Below, one piece after another: positions 1-16,032 of a DNA stretch of 64,000 nt. Within the stretch, counting starts at the first letter, position 1; every line of letters begins with the position of its first letter. Source of the DNA: Methanonatronarchaeum sp. AMET-Sl (GTDB taxonomy: Archaea > Halobacteriota > Methanonatronarchaeia > Methanonatronarchaeales > Methanonatronarchaeaceae). The translations under genes were made by a program, and so were the position numbers. The DNA is taken from assembly GCF_029854155.1 (NCBI RefSeq), contig NZ_CP122958.1, forward strand, positions 390,001-454,000, read 5' to 3'. Under the pieces are notes generated by a model. That model did no database searches, was not told the origin of the DNA, and saw only the letters and a list, made by a program, of their open reading frames with translations.

Positions 1-458
1 TCGATGTTGTATTCTTTTTTAATTATTTTCTTCAGTCTCTCGAAGTCGGATAGATCGTCTTCTAGTGAGGGTTTGTCTGGTTTAACTTGGTATTTGGTGA
101 TTGTTGGGTTTAGTTCTACATCGACTTCAAGGCCTTCTTCAAGTATTACTTGTTTGTCTCTACGGCTTTTGCTTGGTATTGAGGCTTTTATCTCTGTCTT
201 TGTGTTTTTGATTTTTGCGGCGCAGGCATATCTATAGCCTTCTTCTATTTCTTCTGTGCAGAGGTCTTCTTTTTCTTCGGAAATTAGGGGTGATAGGGAG
301 TCCATACCTTCTTCGATTTTTATTATGCATTTTCCGCAGGTTCCTTTTCCACCGCAATCTGATTTTATATCTATGCCTGCTTTATCTGCTGCGTCTAGTA
401 TTGTTTTCCCTTCTTCTATTTTGATGGTTTTTCCATCGGGTTCAAATTTTATTTTCAA
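1..458 (-). CDS. RACo-like corrinoid-protein reductive activator, N-terminal part (cut by window edge)
   Basis: The reading frame runs off the left edge, so only about 152 N-terminal residues are visible. They form a plant-type 2Fe-2S ferredoxin domain with cysteines at residues 35, 41, 44 and 79 (C-x5-C-x2-C, then C about 35 residues later). In RACo/DUF4445 proteins such a domain precedes an ASKHA-type ATPase domain that reduces inactive Co(II) corrinoid proteins back to Co(I). It lies 67 bp behind a corrinoid protein on the same strand, which supports that role. The only usable start after an in-frame stop is a TTG at 458, with AGGA about 10 nt upstream. The ATPase half is outside the window, so the family assignment rests on the ferredoxin domain and the context. 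Confidence 0.75.
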   Translation of the reverse strand, partial: MKIKFEPDGKTIKIEEGKTILDAADKAGIDIKSDCGGKGTCGKCIIKIEEGMDSLSPLISEEKEDLCTEEIEEGYRYACAAKIKNTKTEIKASIPSKSRRDKQVILEEGLEVDVELNPTITKYQVKPDKPSLEDDLSDFERLKKIIKKEYNI

Positions 459-525
459 GTTTTTTACTTCCTGGAGGTCAGTTTGGTATCACCCTTCTTT
501 TTCCTCCACCTATATGTTTTTGGTT

Positions 526-1167
526 TTATTCTTTCATTAGTTTTAGTGCTCTTTTAGCTGCTTTAGTTGCGTCTGTTGCATATCCGTCTGCACCGAATTC
601 TTCTATTGCGGATTTTTCGTTTAGTGGTGCTCCACCTGCAAGTATTTTTACGTTTGGTACTGTTTTGTTAGCGTCTTTTACGACGTCTTTAATTCCTAGC
701 ATTGTTGATGTCATCATTGCTGAGATTGCAATTATGTCTGCATCTACTTCTTTTGCTTTTGCTGCGAAATCTTCGTTTGGCACGTCTTTTCCGAGGTCTA
801 CTACTTCCATTCCACTTACATCTAGCATTAGTCTTACTAGGTTTTTACCGATGTCGTGTACGTCTCCTTCTGCTACTCCGATTACGACTTTTCCTTCGAC
901 TCCTAGGTCGTCTGCGTCTATATGTGGTTTTAGTATGTCGAGGCCTGCGTACAATGCTTCTGAGGCCATCAGTACTTCGGGTACGAATTTCTCTCCTTTG
1001 TCGTATAGGTCTCCGACTTCTGATATTCCGGAAACGAGTCCATCCATTATTGCGTCCATTGGCTCTACGCCTTCATCTAATGCTTTTTGAGCGGCTGTTT
1101 TCACTTTCTCTTCGTCCATTTCAACGACGCCTTTATGTAGGTCTTCCAGTATTTCTTCTTTTGACAT
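526..1167 (-). CDS. Methyltransferase corrinoid protein (MtbC/MttC/MtmC type)
   Basis: A 213-residue two-domain corrinoid carrier. Residues 1-85 are the helical cap domain typical of B12-binding methyltransferases. The Rossmann-like B12 domain follows, with the DxHxxG signature DVHDIGK at 102-108, where His104 would be the lower axial cobalt ligand. Length and motif fit the small corrinoid proteins that receive a methyl group from methylamines or related substrates and pass it to a CoM methyltransferase. The exact substrate cannot be read from this protein, because the cognate MtxB is not in the window. The start has a GGAG about 8 nt upstream and a TATA-like box about 45 bp upstream. The RACo-like activator lies downstream on the same strand. 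Confidence 0.9.
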   Translation of the reverse strand: MSKEEILEDLHKGVVEMDEEKVKTAAQKALDEGVEPMDAIMDGLVSGISEVGDLYDKGEKFVPEVLMASEALYAGLDILKPHIDADDLGVEGKVVIGVAEGDVHDIGKNLVRLMLDVSGMEVVDLGKDVPNEDFAAKAKEVDADIIAISAMMTSTMLGIKDVVKDANKTVPNVKILAGGAPLNEKSAIEEFGADGYATDATKAAKRALKLMKE

Positions 1168-1203
1168 AGTTTATTTCTCCTATCTATTCTACAGTATGTA
1201 AAA

Positions 1204-1238
<35 letters not shown>

Positions 1239-1435
1239 CAAAAACGATTAAATAGGGTATAAAAAAACTAAAATTATTTTAATAGGTATATATCTTTTGA
1301 AAAAGGTTATTATTAAATAATAAGATGTTTAAGAACTTTTTGTTTAAGCCTTGGTTTTTGGTAGATATTTTCCAGTTGAAATATAGGGGCCTATTATTTT
1401 TTCTATATAATTTAAGTTCGGTTATTAACAATAGT

Positions 1436-2126
1436 TTAAAGCATATTTCTGAATCTACCTATTTCGGGAAATCTTAATGTCTCATTATCAACTTCCACTA
1501 AAACTTCGAAACTATTTAGGTCCCTATTTTTCATATATGGGGACATGAAGTCATCCTTCTTCATTTTGTTTATAGATACACCCTCGGTTAGTGGTGAAAA
1601 ACTCGGGGTCAAAACAAGGTCTGGCTGGGTATTAGACCGGTCGATTAAAAAACAATCAAGTTTTTCACCCTCTATTTCAATTGCAGGGTGTTCGTGCCCA
1701 ATCACTATGGATTCAATGTTTTTTAGCTGTCGTTCCTTATCTCCATGTAAAATCGCTACGTTGTCAATTACTACCTGTTCATGGAGTTCTTTTTCTTTTT
1801 TCTCTAGTAATGTTGGAAGCATTTTGTCATGTGAACCTTCTATTAAAACACAGTTTTGGCAGTTTTTAAGGACTTTATCAAGTTTGTTGGAAACTTCACT
1901 CCATATTTTTCCAAATGAGTGGAGGATATCTCCATTTAAAACTACTGTTTCTGGTTCAAACCTATCTATAACTTGTTTTAGTCGTTTGGTTAGTTCCTGT
2001 TCTTCATGTAGTGGGAAGGAGATTCCTTGACGTCTTAATTCGTCTTCAAGACCTATATGTAGGTCTGAAACTACGCATATATCTAGGTCTTTTAGGTAGA
2101 GCGCTGAATTATGGATCTCCAGTTGG

Positions 2127-2140
<14 letters not shown>
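1436..2140 (-). CDS. SbcD/Mre11-related archaeal metallophosphoesterase
   Basis: A 234-residue calcineurin-like phosphoesterase with the five-block metal site: SDLHIG (D26, H28), NGDILH (D71), GSHD in place of the usual GNHD (H104, D105), a later HGD and GHEHP (148-152). It matches the archaeal family of SbcD/Mre11-related small phosphoesterases. Its ATG overlaps the last 14 nt of the Lhr helicase gene, so the two are translationally coupled. This pairing is common in archaea and suggests joint action in nucleic acid repair or processing. The substrate is unknown. The Asn-to-Ser change in the third block is conservative but worth noting. Confidence 0.88.
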
Positions 2141-4766
<2,626 letters not shown>

Positions 4767-4773
4767 CTAAAGA

Positions 4774-4807
<34 letters not shown>

Positions 4808-4975
4808 AAAAACCAACAGGGAATGAAAAAACACCCCAACCCCCTCAACAAACCCAAACCAAAAACAAATAAACCAAAAATAAATAAAAACACACAAACA
4901 GTATTAATCCCATAAAACCAATAAAACCAAAAAAGAAACCTATAAAACCTAGCCTAAAAAACTCTAAATAGCTCG

Positions 4976-5461
4976 GTGTATATTTTGAGGAAAAACAGCA
5001 ACCAGAAAAACGGAAAAACAAGAATAAACCCTAATAACCAGGGAGTGAGCTCCGTTGTAGGAGTAATTATAATGGTCAGCATAGTGACCTTGATGGCTGC
5101 AATTGCCGGAGCCTTCGTTATGGGGGCAATAACAATTCCCGAACCCGCCCCAACAACAAGCATATCAATAGAGGAAATAAATGAGGATGAAATTAGGTTA
5201 ATACACAATGGTGGAGACACACTTCACACCGAAGATCTCAGAATAATAATATATAACCTGGATACTGAAGAACAAAACAACCGGATAGACCTTGATTCAG
5301 AAGAACTAGAATCAGAGATAAATAAAGAACAATGGAACAATGGAGAACGAATAGATCTCAATTTAGATGAAATAGATGTTAGTGATGGCGACAGAATTGA
5401 TATAAGAGTGATGCACACATCATCACAAACCACTTTATATTCAGAACTAAAAACACATTAA
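4976..5461 (+). CDS. Archaeal type IV pilin-like protein (DUF1628-type N-terminus)
   Basis: A 161-residue secreted protein with a class III (type IV pilin) signal: a basic, polar leader, then NNQGVSSVVGVIIM and a hydrophobic stretch at about residues 24-50 that would form the pilin assembly helix. This matches the archaeal pilin N-terminal domain processed by an EppA/PibD-type peptidase. The rest is acidic and soluble with no recognised fold. The start is taken as GTG 4976. A TTG at 4985, which follows GGTG, is equally possible and would keep the signal. A TATA-like TATAAAACC lies near 4941, so the leader is very short. It is monocistronic and converges on aIF1. Confidence 0.75.
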   Translation: MYILRKNSNQKNGKTRINPNNQGVSSVVGVIIMVSIVTLMAAIAGAFVMGAITIPEPAPTTSISIEEINEDEIRLIHNGGDTLHTEDLRIIIYNLDTEEQNNRIDLDSEELESEINKEQWNNGERIDLNLDEIDVSDGDRIDIRVMHTSSQTTLYSELKTH

Positions 5462-5557
5462 AAAAACATAAAAAAAGTTTCATTCAAAAAATAAAAAACC
5501 ATTTACTTAATAGAGGAATATTTAGGTTTTTAAAGCAATCTAGTTGGCTTTTGAGGG

Positions 5558-5737
5558 CTAATCGACTTCTTTAATGTCTTTTTCATTAATTAAACCAGGT
5601 TTTCGATACTCTTGGTTGTCTATCTTTCTGGCTTTAGCTTTGTTTAATTTAGTATTAAGGAGGTATCCCTAGGTTTCTATAGTTTCGGTATGTTTTGTCC
5701 CAGGTTTCCTCCTTTTTTTGTTAGTTTGTCTATTAAT

Positions 5738-5741
<4 letters not shown>
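5558..5741 (-). pseudogene. Probable decayed small gene downstream of aIF1
   Basis: Behind aIF1 on the same strand there is coding-like sequence broken into frames. An ATG at 5741 overlaps the aIF1 stop (ATGA) but meets TAA two codons later. In another frame the sequence reads [19 protein letters not shown] and continues to a TAG. In a third frame 35 stop-free codons ending at 5558 include KLNKAKARKIDNQEYRKPG. Composition resembles real protein rather than spacer. One small deletion near the ATG plus another indel would explain it. The family is not recognised. It could also be chance in a purine-rich spacer. Confidence 0.33.
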
Positions 5742-6778
<1,037 letters not shown>

Positions 6779-8911
6779 ATGTCGGCGACTGTTGAAGAGA
6801 GTTTGGAAACTAAGGATATTGAAGAGAAGTTTAAGGAGTTTTTTGAGAAGTATTATCAAACTGAGATTAAGGATCTTGTTGCTAAATATCCTAATGAGAA
6901 ATCGCTTTATGTTCATTATAACTCTCTTCTTGAGAGGTTTGATCCTGAGTTTGCTGATCGTCTTATTAAGGAGCCTGATAAGTTTATTAAGGGTGCTCAG
7001 GATGCTATAAAGAATACAGATATTAAGTTACAGCCTCAGATTGATGGTGGAGAATCTCAGCCTAGTTTGAGTGAGGCGTTAAATAATATATATGTTAGGT
7101 TTGTTGAATTACCGAGTAGGGAGAGGACTTTAGCACGTAATCTGAGAAGTCATCATATTAATAAGTTTGTTTCTATAGATGGGATTGTTAAGAGGGCTAC
7201 TGAGGTTAGGCCTAAATTGATTGATGGGGTGTTTAAGTGTCTTCGGTGTGGGAAGGTTATGGAGGTACCTCAGGATGGGGGGTCGTATCAAGAGCCGTAT
7301 CAATGTGCTGATGAGACTTGTCAGCGTAAGAATGCTTTTGAGTTGATTGTTGAGGAATCTGATTTTATTGATTCTCAGAAACTTCAGATTCAGGAGAGGC
7401 CTGAGGATTTGCGGGGGGCTGAACAACCTCAAGATCTGAATATTTTGGTTGAGGATGATTTGACTGGTGAGGTTGTTCCTGGTAATCGGGTTATTATCAA
7501 TGGTGTTTTGAGGTCTTCTCAGAAACAGAATAGGAATAGTAAGAGTACTGTTTTTGATGTTTATGTTGAGTGTAACTCTATTGAGTTGATGGATCGGGAG
7601 TTTGAGGATCTTGAGATTACTGTTGAGGAGGAACGTGAGATTGAGGAGCTTTCAAATGACCCTGATGTGTATTCTAAGATCATTGATTCTATAGCTCCCA
7701 CTATCTATGGGTATAGGGATGTTAAGGAAGCTATGGCTCTTCAATTGTTTGGTGGTGTTGCTAAGGAACTTCCTGATGGCTCTAGGATTCGTGGGGATAT
7801 ACATACTTTTCTTGTTGGAGATCCGGGTATTGGTAAGTCACAGATATTGAGGTATGTTTCGAATCTGGCGCCACGGGGGGTTTATGCTTCTGGTAAGAGC
7901 AGTACGTCAGCGGGTCTTACCGCTGCTGCTGTTAAGGATGAGTTTGGGGATGGTAAATGGACTTTGGAGGCAGGTGCTTTGGTTTTAGCGGATAAGGGGG
8001 TTGCTACGATCGATGAGATGGATAAGATGAATAGTCGTGATCGTAGTGCGTTGCACGAAGCTATGGAGCAACAGAGTATTTCGATTGCTAAGGCGGGTAT
8101 AACTTCTACTCTTAAATCTAGGTGTGCGTTGTTGGGGGCGGCCAACCCTAAGTATGGTCGTTTCGATCGTTATGAGCCTATTGCGGATCAGATTGATATG
8201 GAGCCTTCATTGTTATCAAGGTTTGACTTGATTTTCACTTTGACGGATAAACCTGATAAGAAGAAGGATGAGAGGATTGCTAACCACATTATTAAGTCTC
8301 ATTATGCTGGTGAGATTTCGATGAGGTCTGATAAGTCTGGTGAGGAAGAAACTGCTTTGGAAGATATTGAGCCGGCGATAGAGCCTGAGTTGATGCGTAA
8401 ATACATTGCTCACTCGAAACAGATAACGCCGGTTCTTACTGATGATGCTAAACAGGAGTTAATAGATTTTTATTTAGAGTTAAGGGAGATTGGTGAGGAT
8501 GATAACTCTCCAGTTCCGGTTACTGCTCGACAGCTGGAGGCATTGGTCCGTTTGGCAGAAGCTAGTGCTCGAACAAGACTTAATGAAACTGTTGAGGTTA
8601 TCGATGCGGATAGAGCTACAACTATTGTAAATAAATGTTTGAAAGAGGTTGGTATGGATCCTGAAACCGGTCAATACGATATAGATATGTTGACAACTGG
8701 TACAAGTAAAAGCCAGCGTGATAAAATTAGGTTGGTTAAAGAGGTAATTGAGAGTTTAGAGGGTGATGAGGGGGCTCCAAGACAAGATGTTATCGGTCAG
8801 GCTGAACAGGAAGGTATAGATAGGGATGAAGTCAAAGATATAATTAAGAAGCTTAGGGAGAAAGGAGATATAATCGAGCCAAGGCCTGGTAAAACTCTTA
8901 GAACTACATGA
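6779..8911 (+). CDS. mcm: Replicative helicase MCM
   Basis: A 710-residue minichromosome maintenance protein, the hexameric 3'-5' DNA helicase of the archaeal replisome. The N-terminal domain carries a zinc ribbon (CLRCGK at about 153, a second Cys pair at about 174-179). The AAA+ core has Walker A GDPGIGKS at about 347, Walker B with TIDEMDKM at about 410 and the SRFD arginine finger. A winged-helix tail ends the protein. ATG 6779 is preferred over GTG 6770 because AGGTG sits about 7 nt upstream. The stop overlaps the DUF424 start (ATGA). Codons strongly prefer G or T at wobble sites. Confidence 0.96.
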   Translation: MSATVEESLETKDIEEKFKEFFEKYYQTEIKDLVAKYPNEKSLYVHYNSLLERFDPEFADRLIKEPDKFIKGAQDAIKNTDIKLQPQIDGGESQPSLSEALNNIYVRFVELPSRERTLARNLRSHHINKFVSIDGIVKRATEVRPKLIDGVFKCLRCGKVMEVPQDGGSYQEPYQCADETCQRKNAFELIVEESDFIDSQKLQIQERPEDLRGAEQPQDLNILVEDDLTGEVVPGNRVIINGVLRSSQKQNRNSKSTVFDVYVECNSIELMDREFEDLEITVEEEREIEELSNDPDVYSKIIDSIAPTIYGYRDVKEAMALQLFGGVAKELPDGSRIRGDIHTFLVGDPGIGKSQILRYVSNLAPRGVYASGKSSTSAGLTAAAVKDEFGDGKWTLEAGALVLADKGVATIDEMDKMNSRDRSALHEAMEQQSISIAKAGITSTLKSRCALLGAANPKYGRFDRYEPIADQIDMEPSLLSRFDLIFTLTDKPDKKKDERIANHIIKSHYAGEISMRSDKSGEEETALEDIEPAIEPELMRKYIAHSKQITPVLTDDAKQELIDFYLELREIGEDDNSPVPVTARQLEALVRLAEASARTRLNETVEVIDADRATTIVNKCLKEVGMDPETGQYDIDMLTTGTSKSQRDKIRLVKEVIESLEGDEGAPRQDVIGQAEQEGIDRDEVKDIIKKLREKGDIIEPRPGKTLRTT

Positions 8912-9225
8912 ATGGAATGGTGTTTAAGTTGTTTATGAAAACGCATGTGCGTAGAGCGGAAACTATTGTTGCTGTTTGTGATGAGGATTTAGTGGGTCGG
9001 GAGTTTAAGGGCGATAATCATAAAATTTCTGTTAGGGAAAGTTTTTATGGCTCTGAAACGAGGTCTGAGGAAGAGATTAAAAATGCCTTAGAAAATGCAA
9101 CAATCGGTAATTTGATTGGTGAGGAAAGTGTTGAACTTGGTGTTAGAGCGGGGTATATTGATGAAGAGAATGTAGGGGAGGTCTGTGGTGTGCCCCATGC
9201 CCAAGTTGTGGTAATGCAGTATTAA
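8908..9225 (+). CDS. DUF424 family protein
   Basis: A 105-residue protein matching the archaeal DUF424 family, including the typical internal segment around [15 protein letters not shown] and the C-terminal region ending near [11 protein letters not shown]. No enzymatic function is established. The ATG overlaps the mcm stop by 4 nt, so expression is coupled to the helicase. That suggests, without proving, a role in replication or information processing. Confidence 0.85.
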   Translation: MNGMVFKLFMKTHVRRAETIVAVCDEDLVGREFKGDNHKISVRESFYGSETRSEEEIKNALENATIGNLIGEESVELGVRAGYIDEENVGEVCGVPHAQVVVMQY

Positions 9226-9231
9226 ACCTAT

Positions 9232-9278
9232 TTTATTTAACTAAGATCTTTTTGTTTATTTAACTAAGATTTTTTTGT
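9232..9278 (+). terminator. Tandem T-tract terminator repeat after mcm-DUF424
   Basis: TTATTTAACTAAGAT followed by a T-run occurs twice in direct repeat (about 9234-9252 and 9256-9276). Archaeal termination commonly uses T-rich tracts, so this looks like a duplicated terminator between the mcm unit and the convergent ribB. Confidence 0.5.
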
Positions 9279-9291
9279 GTTCTTTGGTTGG

Positions 9292-9939
9292 TTAATATTC
9301 TTTTATTTCTTTTCCTTTTAGGAACTGCATGTTGTTTTTCTCTGCGTATTGTATTGCTTTTGTTTTTGGTAATGCTTCTCCTGTTTCGTTGTCGAGCATT
9401 TCGCATAATACCATTGCGGGAGTTATATTTGCTTTTTGTGCTAGTTTGATTGATAGTTCTGTTTGTCCCATTCTGTTTTTTGTGAGGCCTTCTGCGGCTC
9501 TTAGTATTGGTACGTGTCCGGGTGCTCTGAATTGTTTTTCGAAGTTGTAGTTTTCTCCATTTAATGCTTTTTTTACTGCGTTTGAGATTTCTTTTGCTGT
9601 TTTGGATCGGTCGTTGTCTGTTATTCCGGTGTAGGTGTCTTTGTGGTTTACCCAGATCGAGAAACTGCTTCTTTGGTCATAGGGTATTTGTTTGTTGAAT
9701 TCGTATCCATATTCTGTTAGTATTTTGGATGTGTATTGGAGGTTGAGTTTTTCAGCTGCTTCTGGGTGGATTGCTACGCATATTAGGCCTCCTGCGTCTC
9801 TTCTCATTTTTTGTATTGTTTTTGGTGTTGTGTTGTTGGCTGGAGCTACTATGTCTGTTTCTCCTTCTCTGTCGCTGGAGTCGTAGATTAATATTGGTTT
9901 TCCTTCTCTGAGTTGGTTGATGGCTTTTTTTACATTCAT
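9292..9939 (-). CDS. ribB: 3,4-dihydroxy-2-butanone 4-phosphate synthase
   Basis: A 215-residue RibB that converts ribulose 5-phosphate to the four-carbon riboflavin precursor. The N-terminal active-site block with SSDREGETD (about 21-29, acidic metal and substrate ligands) is present, as is the [11 protein letters not shown] loop and the later [11 protein letters not shown] segment. Length is normal for a stand-alone archaeal enzyme with no GTP cyclohydrolase fusion. The ATG overlaps the ribK stop by 4 nt, forming a riboflavin/FMN operon. Flavins are needed for F420 and FAD chemistry in methanogens. Confidence 0.95.
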   Translation of the reverse strand: MNVKKAINQLREGKPILIYDSSDREGETDIVAPANNTTPKTIQKMRRDAGGLICVAIHPEAAEKLNLQYTSKILTEYGYEFNKQIPYDQRSSFSIWVNHKDTYTGITDNDRSKTAKEISNAVKKALNGENYNFEKQFRAPGHVPILRAAEGLTKNRMGQTELSIKLAQKANITPAMVLCEMLDNETGEALPKTKAIQYAEKNNMQFLKGKEIKEY

Positions 9940-10580
9940 ATTTGGACCTCTATTTTTACTTTTTTAGTATCTATTTTGTTTCTGAGCCTTTTTGGGGCTA
10001 TTATCTCGATTATTTCGTTTGAGTAATGGGATCTGTCTGGCTGTATCAATGCGCATTTTTTTCCGTTTATTTTTGATTGGAAGCATTTTGCGTTTCCGAA
10101 TGTTCGGTCTCCTTTCTGGAATCCTTTTATATCTATGGCGTTATGTTTTTTGATTTCTTTGTATTTTTTTTGGCTGTCTGGTTTGAGTTTTATGTTTAGG
10201 GTTCCTGGATATGCTTTGAATCCTAATTTTTTTTGGAATTGTTTTTGGTATTCTGGTTGGGATATGTAGTATTGGCCTTCTCCGATTCCATCGATTACGT
10301 GTCCTTTTAGTGTTATGTTTTGTTCATTGTCGAATATGTTTTTATATTCTTTAAGTTCTTTTTTTAGTAAATTATAGCCTTTTTTTGAGATATTTATGGT
10401 TTGTCCATTTGGTTTTACGTCTCTTGTTATGTAACTGTTTTTTTCTAGTTTTTTGAGTCTTCTTGAAATGGTTTGTGGGCTTGTATTAAGTTTTTCAGCT
10501 AGCTCTGCGTTTGTTGTACGTTTGTTATTGTTTTTTAAGGCTATTTGTTTTAGTACATATAGACTATCTGGATTTATCAT
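9936..10580 (-). CDS. ribK: CTP-dependent riboflavin kinase with N-terminal HTH (RbkR type)
   Basis: A 214-residue protein. Residues 1-80 form a winged helix-turn-helix ([21 protein letters not shown]). Residues 88-214 are the archaeal riboflavin kinase domain, with [14 protein letters not shown], the YPGTLNIKL block and the C-terminal IIAPKRLR. The fused form is known as RbkR: the kinase makes FMN with CTP while the HTH represses riboflavin genes. Autoregulation is therefore likely. A short dyad (GTTG...CAAC) lies upstream near 10622-10636 and is only a weak operator candidate. Coding DNA is A/C-rich at wobble sites. Confidence 0.93.
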   Translation of the reverse strand: MINPDSLYVLKQIALKNNNKRTTNAELAEKLNTSPQTISRRLKKLEKNSYITRDVKPNGQTINISKKGYNLLKKELKEYKNIFDNEQNITLKGHVIDGIGEGQYYISQPEYQKQFQKKLGFKAYPGTLNIKLKPDSQKKYKEIKKHNAIDIKGFQKGDRTFGNAKCFQSKINGKKCALIQPDRSHYSNEIIEIIAPKRLRNKIDTKKVKIEVQI

Positions 10581-10845
10581 TGGCCTTTCAATTTTGAGAT
10601 GCCTTCCAAAAATAATAAATATGTTGTGTCAAACAACCTTTACTTCATAGAAAATAAAAATTGGTTTCAAGATACATCAATAAATATATTGTTTTAAAAC
10701 CATCAAGTTTGAAGGAAGGTCGATTTATTGTATTTTAGAACCTTTTTTCACCTTACATAAATCAATAAAGAGATATTGAGGTGTCCAATAAGGCCATATC
10801 CACTGTGTTGTCAGAGCATGTGAATTAATGGAGGAAGAATAAAAC

Positions 10846-12705
10846 ATGAAGTTATTACTTATACATTCTGATCACTTTAAGTACAAAGTTACAAAAGAAA
10901 CCCCTGTTGCTGAGGAGATAGATGAGGATTTAGAAGAAGGATTGATGGATGAAGTTTTAGCTGTTTTCACTACAGTTGAAGAAATTGATGAAGAAGATCC
11001 TGAAGACGTAGTTACACAGGCTAAAAAAGAGATAGTTAAGGTGCTTGAAAGCGTGAATGCCGAGCGAGTAATGCTATATCCATATGCACACCTAAGTCCA
11101 GATCTAGGGTCACCAGAAACAGCTGTAAAGATATTGAAGTCATTAGAAAAAGAACTTAAGAAACTTGATATAGAGACCGCTAGATCTCCATTCGGTTGGT
11201 ACAAATCATTTGAAGTAAGTTGTAAAGGCCATCCACTTTCAGAACTATCTAGAGACATAAAACCAAGCACTAAAAAAGAGGAAGATATAGAGGTTGGTGA
11301 AGAAAAAAGAGCAGTTCCAAGTGAATACTTGATTTTAGCTCCAGATGGCTCTGAAACAAAATTCGATCCAGAGAGATATAACGCAGGAGACGTAGAAAAC
11401 ACAGCACTAGACAAATACATATTATCTGAAGAAGTAAAGGGACAGCCATCTGAACGCCCGCCCTCGGTCGATTCGATGAGAAAACTTGAAATCGCCGACT
11501 ACGAATCCGCAAGCGATCCAGGAAACCTAAAGTTCTATCCAAAAGGCAGTTTGATATTCAACTTAATGAAGGATTGGGCACATCAAATAGCCGTCAACAG
11601 GTTCGGAGCAATGGAAATAGATACACCTATACTGTATGACTGGAATGAACCAGACATACGAGAACAAGGTGAAAGCTTCCATGAAAGACATTACAGAGTC
11701 TCCCCACCAGAAGGAGATAAAGAACTTGTTTTAAGATTTGCCGGAGATTTCGGTTTATTCAAAATGCTTCAAGACTCAATAATAAGCTATCGAGACCTCC
11801 CAATCAGAATATATGAATTCAGCAAAAGCTTTAGATACGAAAAAAGAGGCGAACTATCCGGACTAAAAAGATTAAGAGCATTCCACATGCCAGATATACA
11901 TTCATTCACCGCCAACCTCGAATCCGGTTGGAAAGAATACCAAAAACTATATCGAGAATACGCCGACCTCGCAGACGGAACCGGAATAGAATACGCAGTT
12001 GTATTCCGAGTAGTCGAAGAGTTCTATAAAGAAAACAAAGACAAAATAACCGAATTACTACAATACTCACAAAAACCCGCAGTAATCGAACTACTAAAAG
12101 AAAGAAAACACTACTGGGTAGTCAAACACGAATTCCAGGGAATAGATTCAACTGGAGGTAACAGCCAGCTATCAACAGTACAACTAGATATAGAAGACGC
12201 TGAAAGATACGGAATCACCTACACAAACCAAGAAGGACAAGAACAAGGATGCACCATATGCCACTCATCCATAGGATCAATAGAAAGATGGATATACGAA
12301 ATAATTGAAAACGCCCATAAAAAAGAAAAACCAACACTACCAATCTGGCTATGTCCAACACAAACAAGAATACTACCAATATCCAAAGAAAACCACGAAT
12401 ACGCAGAAAAAATACAACAAAAACTAGAGAAAAACAAAATACGAGCCGACATAGATGACAGAGACTCCAGCCTAGGAAAGAAAATCAGAAACGCCGAAAT
12501 GGAGTGGATCCCCTACATAATAGTCGTAGGAGACCGAGAACAAAAAAACCAAGAAATAAACCTAAGAAACCGAGAAACAGGAAAAGAAAAAACAACCAAA
12601 CCAAACGAATTAATCAAAAAAATCCAAAAACAAACCAAACAAATGCCCTATCGACCACTACCACTACCCAAAAAACTAAGCAAACGACCAAAATTCATAG
12701 GATAA
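10846..12705 (+). CDS. thrS: Threonyl-tRNA synthetase (archaeal type)
   Basis: A 619-residue class II synthetase. The first 140 residues are the archaea-specific DTD-like editing domain that removes Ser from tRNA-Thr. The class II catalytic core follows with the RxExG-type region [13 protein letters not shown] (motif 2) and the anticodon-binding domain at the end. Length fits archaeal ThrRS. GGAGG sits 13 nt upstream of the ATG. Wobble use drifts from mixed at the 5' end to almost purely A/C at the 3' end. Confidence 0.96.
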   Translation: MKLLLIHSDHFKYKVTKETPVAEEIDEDLEEGLMDEVLAVFTTVEEIDEEDPEDVVTQAKKEIVKVLESVNAERVMLYPYAHLSPDLGSPETAVKILKSLEKELKKLDIETARSPFGWYKSFEVSCKGHPLSELSRDIKPSTKKEEDIEVGEEKRAVPSEYLILAPDGSETKFDPERYNAGDVENTALDKYILSEEVKGQPSERPPSVDSMRKLEIADYESASDPGNLKFYPKGSLIFNLMKDWAHQIAVNRFGAMEIDTPILYDWNEPDIREQGESFHERHYRVSPPEGDKELVLRFAGDFGLFKMLQDSIISYRDLPIRIYEFSKSFRYEKRGELSGLKRLRAFHMPDIHSFTANLESGWKEYQKLYREYADLADGTGIEYAVVFRVVEEFYKENKDKITELLQYSQKPAVIELLKERKHYWVVKHEFQGIDSTGGNSQLSTVQLDIEDAERYGITYTNQEGQEQGCTICHSSIGSIERWIYEIIENAHKKEKPTLPIWLCPTQTRILPISKENHEYAEKIQQKLEKNKIRADIDDRDSSLGKKIRNAEMEWIPYIIVVGDREQKNQEINLRNRETGKEKTTKPNELIKKIQKQTKQMPYRPLPLPKKLSKRPKFIG

Positions 12706-12713
12706 AAAAAACC

Positions 12714-12732
12714 AGGCCCAAAAAAAGGGCCT
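12714..12732. terminator. Hairpin between convergent thrS and adenosyltransferase genes
   Basis: A perfect 6-bp inverted repeat AGGCCC / GGGCCT with a 7-nt A loop lies between two convergent stop codons. It is a likely bidirectional terminator or RNA 3'-end processing hairpin. Confidence 0.55.
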
Positions 12733-12739
12733 TAACCCT

Positions 12740-13264
12740 TTAATAATCAAAACCCTTCCGCGCCTTAACCCCCGACTTCATATAATGCTTAACAGGATCC
12801 ATAACGGTAACAAGATCAGCAACCTCAATAACCTCATCAGGAGCATACCTACCAGTCAATATAACCTCCATCTCATCAGGCTTATTTTCTAACAAATCAA
12901 TTAAATCACTAACCTCAATCAAACCTTGATCCAAAGCAACATTAACCTCATCCAGTATTAAAAGCCTACAACCAGAGTTCTCAACCACATTCCTAGCAAC
13001 TTCAAGCGCCTCACCAGCCTGCTCATAGTCAATAGGTAAAGTCTCACCCTTAAGCTTACCTTCCCGACCAAACCTATCAACACTAAAATTATCAAACCTC
13101 TTCAAAGCCTTCAAACCAGAATCCTCTCGGCTCTTAAGAAACTGAACCATCTTCACTTTATAACCCGCTCCAACAGCCCTTAACCCAGCACCAAACGAAG
13201 AAGTAGTTTTACCCTGTCCCTTACCAGTATACACACGAATATATCCAGTCGAAATAAAAACCAC
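12740..13264 (-). CDS. Cob(I)yrinic acid a,c-diamide adenosyltransferase (CobA/CobO/BtuR family)
   Basis: A 174-residue P-loop corrinoid adenosyltransferase. The nucleotide site is [15 protein letters not shown] at the N-terminus; [14 protein letters not shown] is the family's central motif. It attaches the 5'-deoxyadenosyl group to cobalt during cobamide synthesis or salvage. The start is a GTG at 13264 that overlaps its own AGGTGG ribosome-binding-like sequence, so the true start may be slightly internal. It works with cobY and cobS found at 16-17.4 kb in supplying the corrinoid methyl-transfer system. Confidence 0.92.
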   Translation of the reverse strand: MVFISTGYIRVYTGKGQGKTTSSFGAGLRAVGAGYKVKMVQFLKSREDSGLKALKRFDNFSVDRFGREGKLKGETLPIDYEQAGEALEVARNVVENSGCRLLILDEVNVALDQGLIEVSDLIDLLENKPDEMEVILTGRYAPDEVIEVADLVTVMDPVKHYMKSGVKARKGFDY

Positions 13265-13444
13265 CTAAATTGATAACTCTTTTAAAACCATCATCCCCCC
13301 ACTCAAAGAAAGGGAGACAAAACACTTACCCTTAAACTCTTGGTTACAGTCATTAGTTACACTTTAACTTTAATACACTCATTAACTACGTACATTGAAA
13401 TACCTACCGCATACAAACACAAAAAACCACAACCCCTATATGTA

Positions 13445-13466
13445 ATGTATATATACCACTATACAT
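13445..13466 (+). promoter_or_regulatory. Palindrome over the purD promoter region
   Basis: ATGTATA and TATACAT form a perfect 7-bp inverted repeat separated by 8 bp, about 50 bp upstream of purD in a divergent 253-bp spacer. It contains a TATA-like core, so it may be a TATA box, an operator or both. Confidence 0.35.
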
Positions 13467-13517
13467 ATTTTAGATTGAGTTCAGAAATTAATTATATAAT
13501 GTGTCTGAGGTCTATTA

Positions 13518-14912
<1,395 letters not shown>

Positions 14913-14927
14913 AAAAAGGAAAATAAA

Positions 14928-15818
<891 letters not shown>

Positions 15819-15832
15819 CATCCCCCCAAAAA

Positions 15833-15846
15833 AGGCCTCAAGGCCT
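15833..15846. terminator. Short hairpin after argF
   Basis: AGGCCT-CA-AGGCCT follows the argF stop by about 15 nt. The two palindromic hexamers can pair as a hairpin. A terminator or processing role is plausible. Confidence 0.4.
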
Positions 15847-15980
15847 AGTTTACTATAAAACAACCCCAAAACAAAAAAAGACCCAGGAAACCCAGATAGA
15901 AACCTAAAACACTCTATCCAACGTAGCCACAGCCGAAAAACTCATACACACAATAGATTCAAAACTCCCCCTCTTTCTAT

Positions 15981-16031
15981 TATCCCGACTCAGGGCTAAG
16001 ACCTCTCCCCTTTAGGGCGAGGAGGATGTCA
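15981..16031 (+). repeat. Omega-RNA-like / IS605-IS1341 right-end remnant, copy A
   Basis: The 51-nt element begins TATCCCGACTCAGGGCTAAG, continues into an imperfect hairpin CCTCTCCC-CTTTA-GGGCGAGG and ends GGAGGATGTCAC. Two relatives occur at 28262-28312 (minus) and 58514-58568 (plus). Sequence and hairpin resemble the 3' ends of IS200/IS605 and IS1341 elements, where the right end forms the TnpB omega-RNA scaffold. No TnpB ORF is nearby. It ends one nucleotide before the stop codon of the convergent cobY. Confidence 0.55.
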
Positions 16032-16032
16032 C

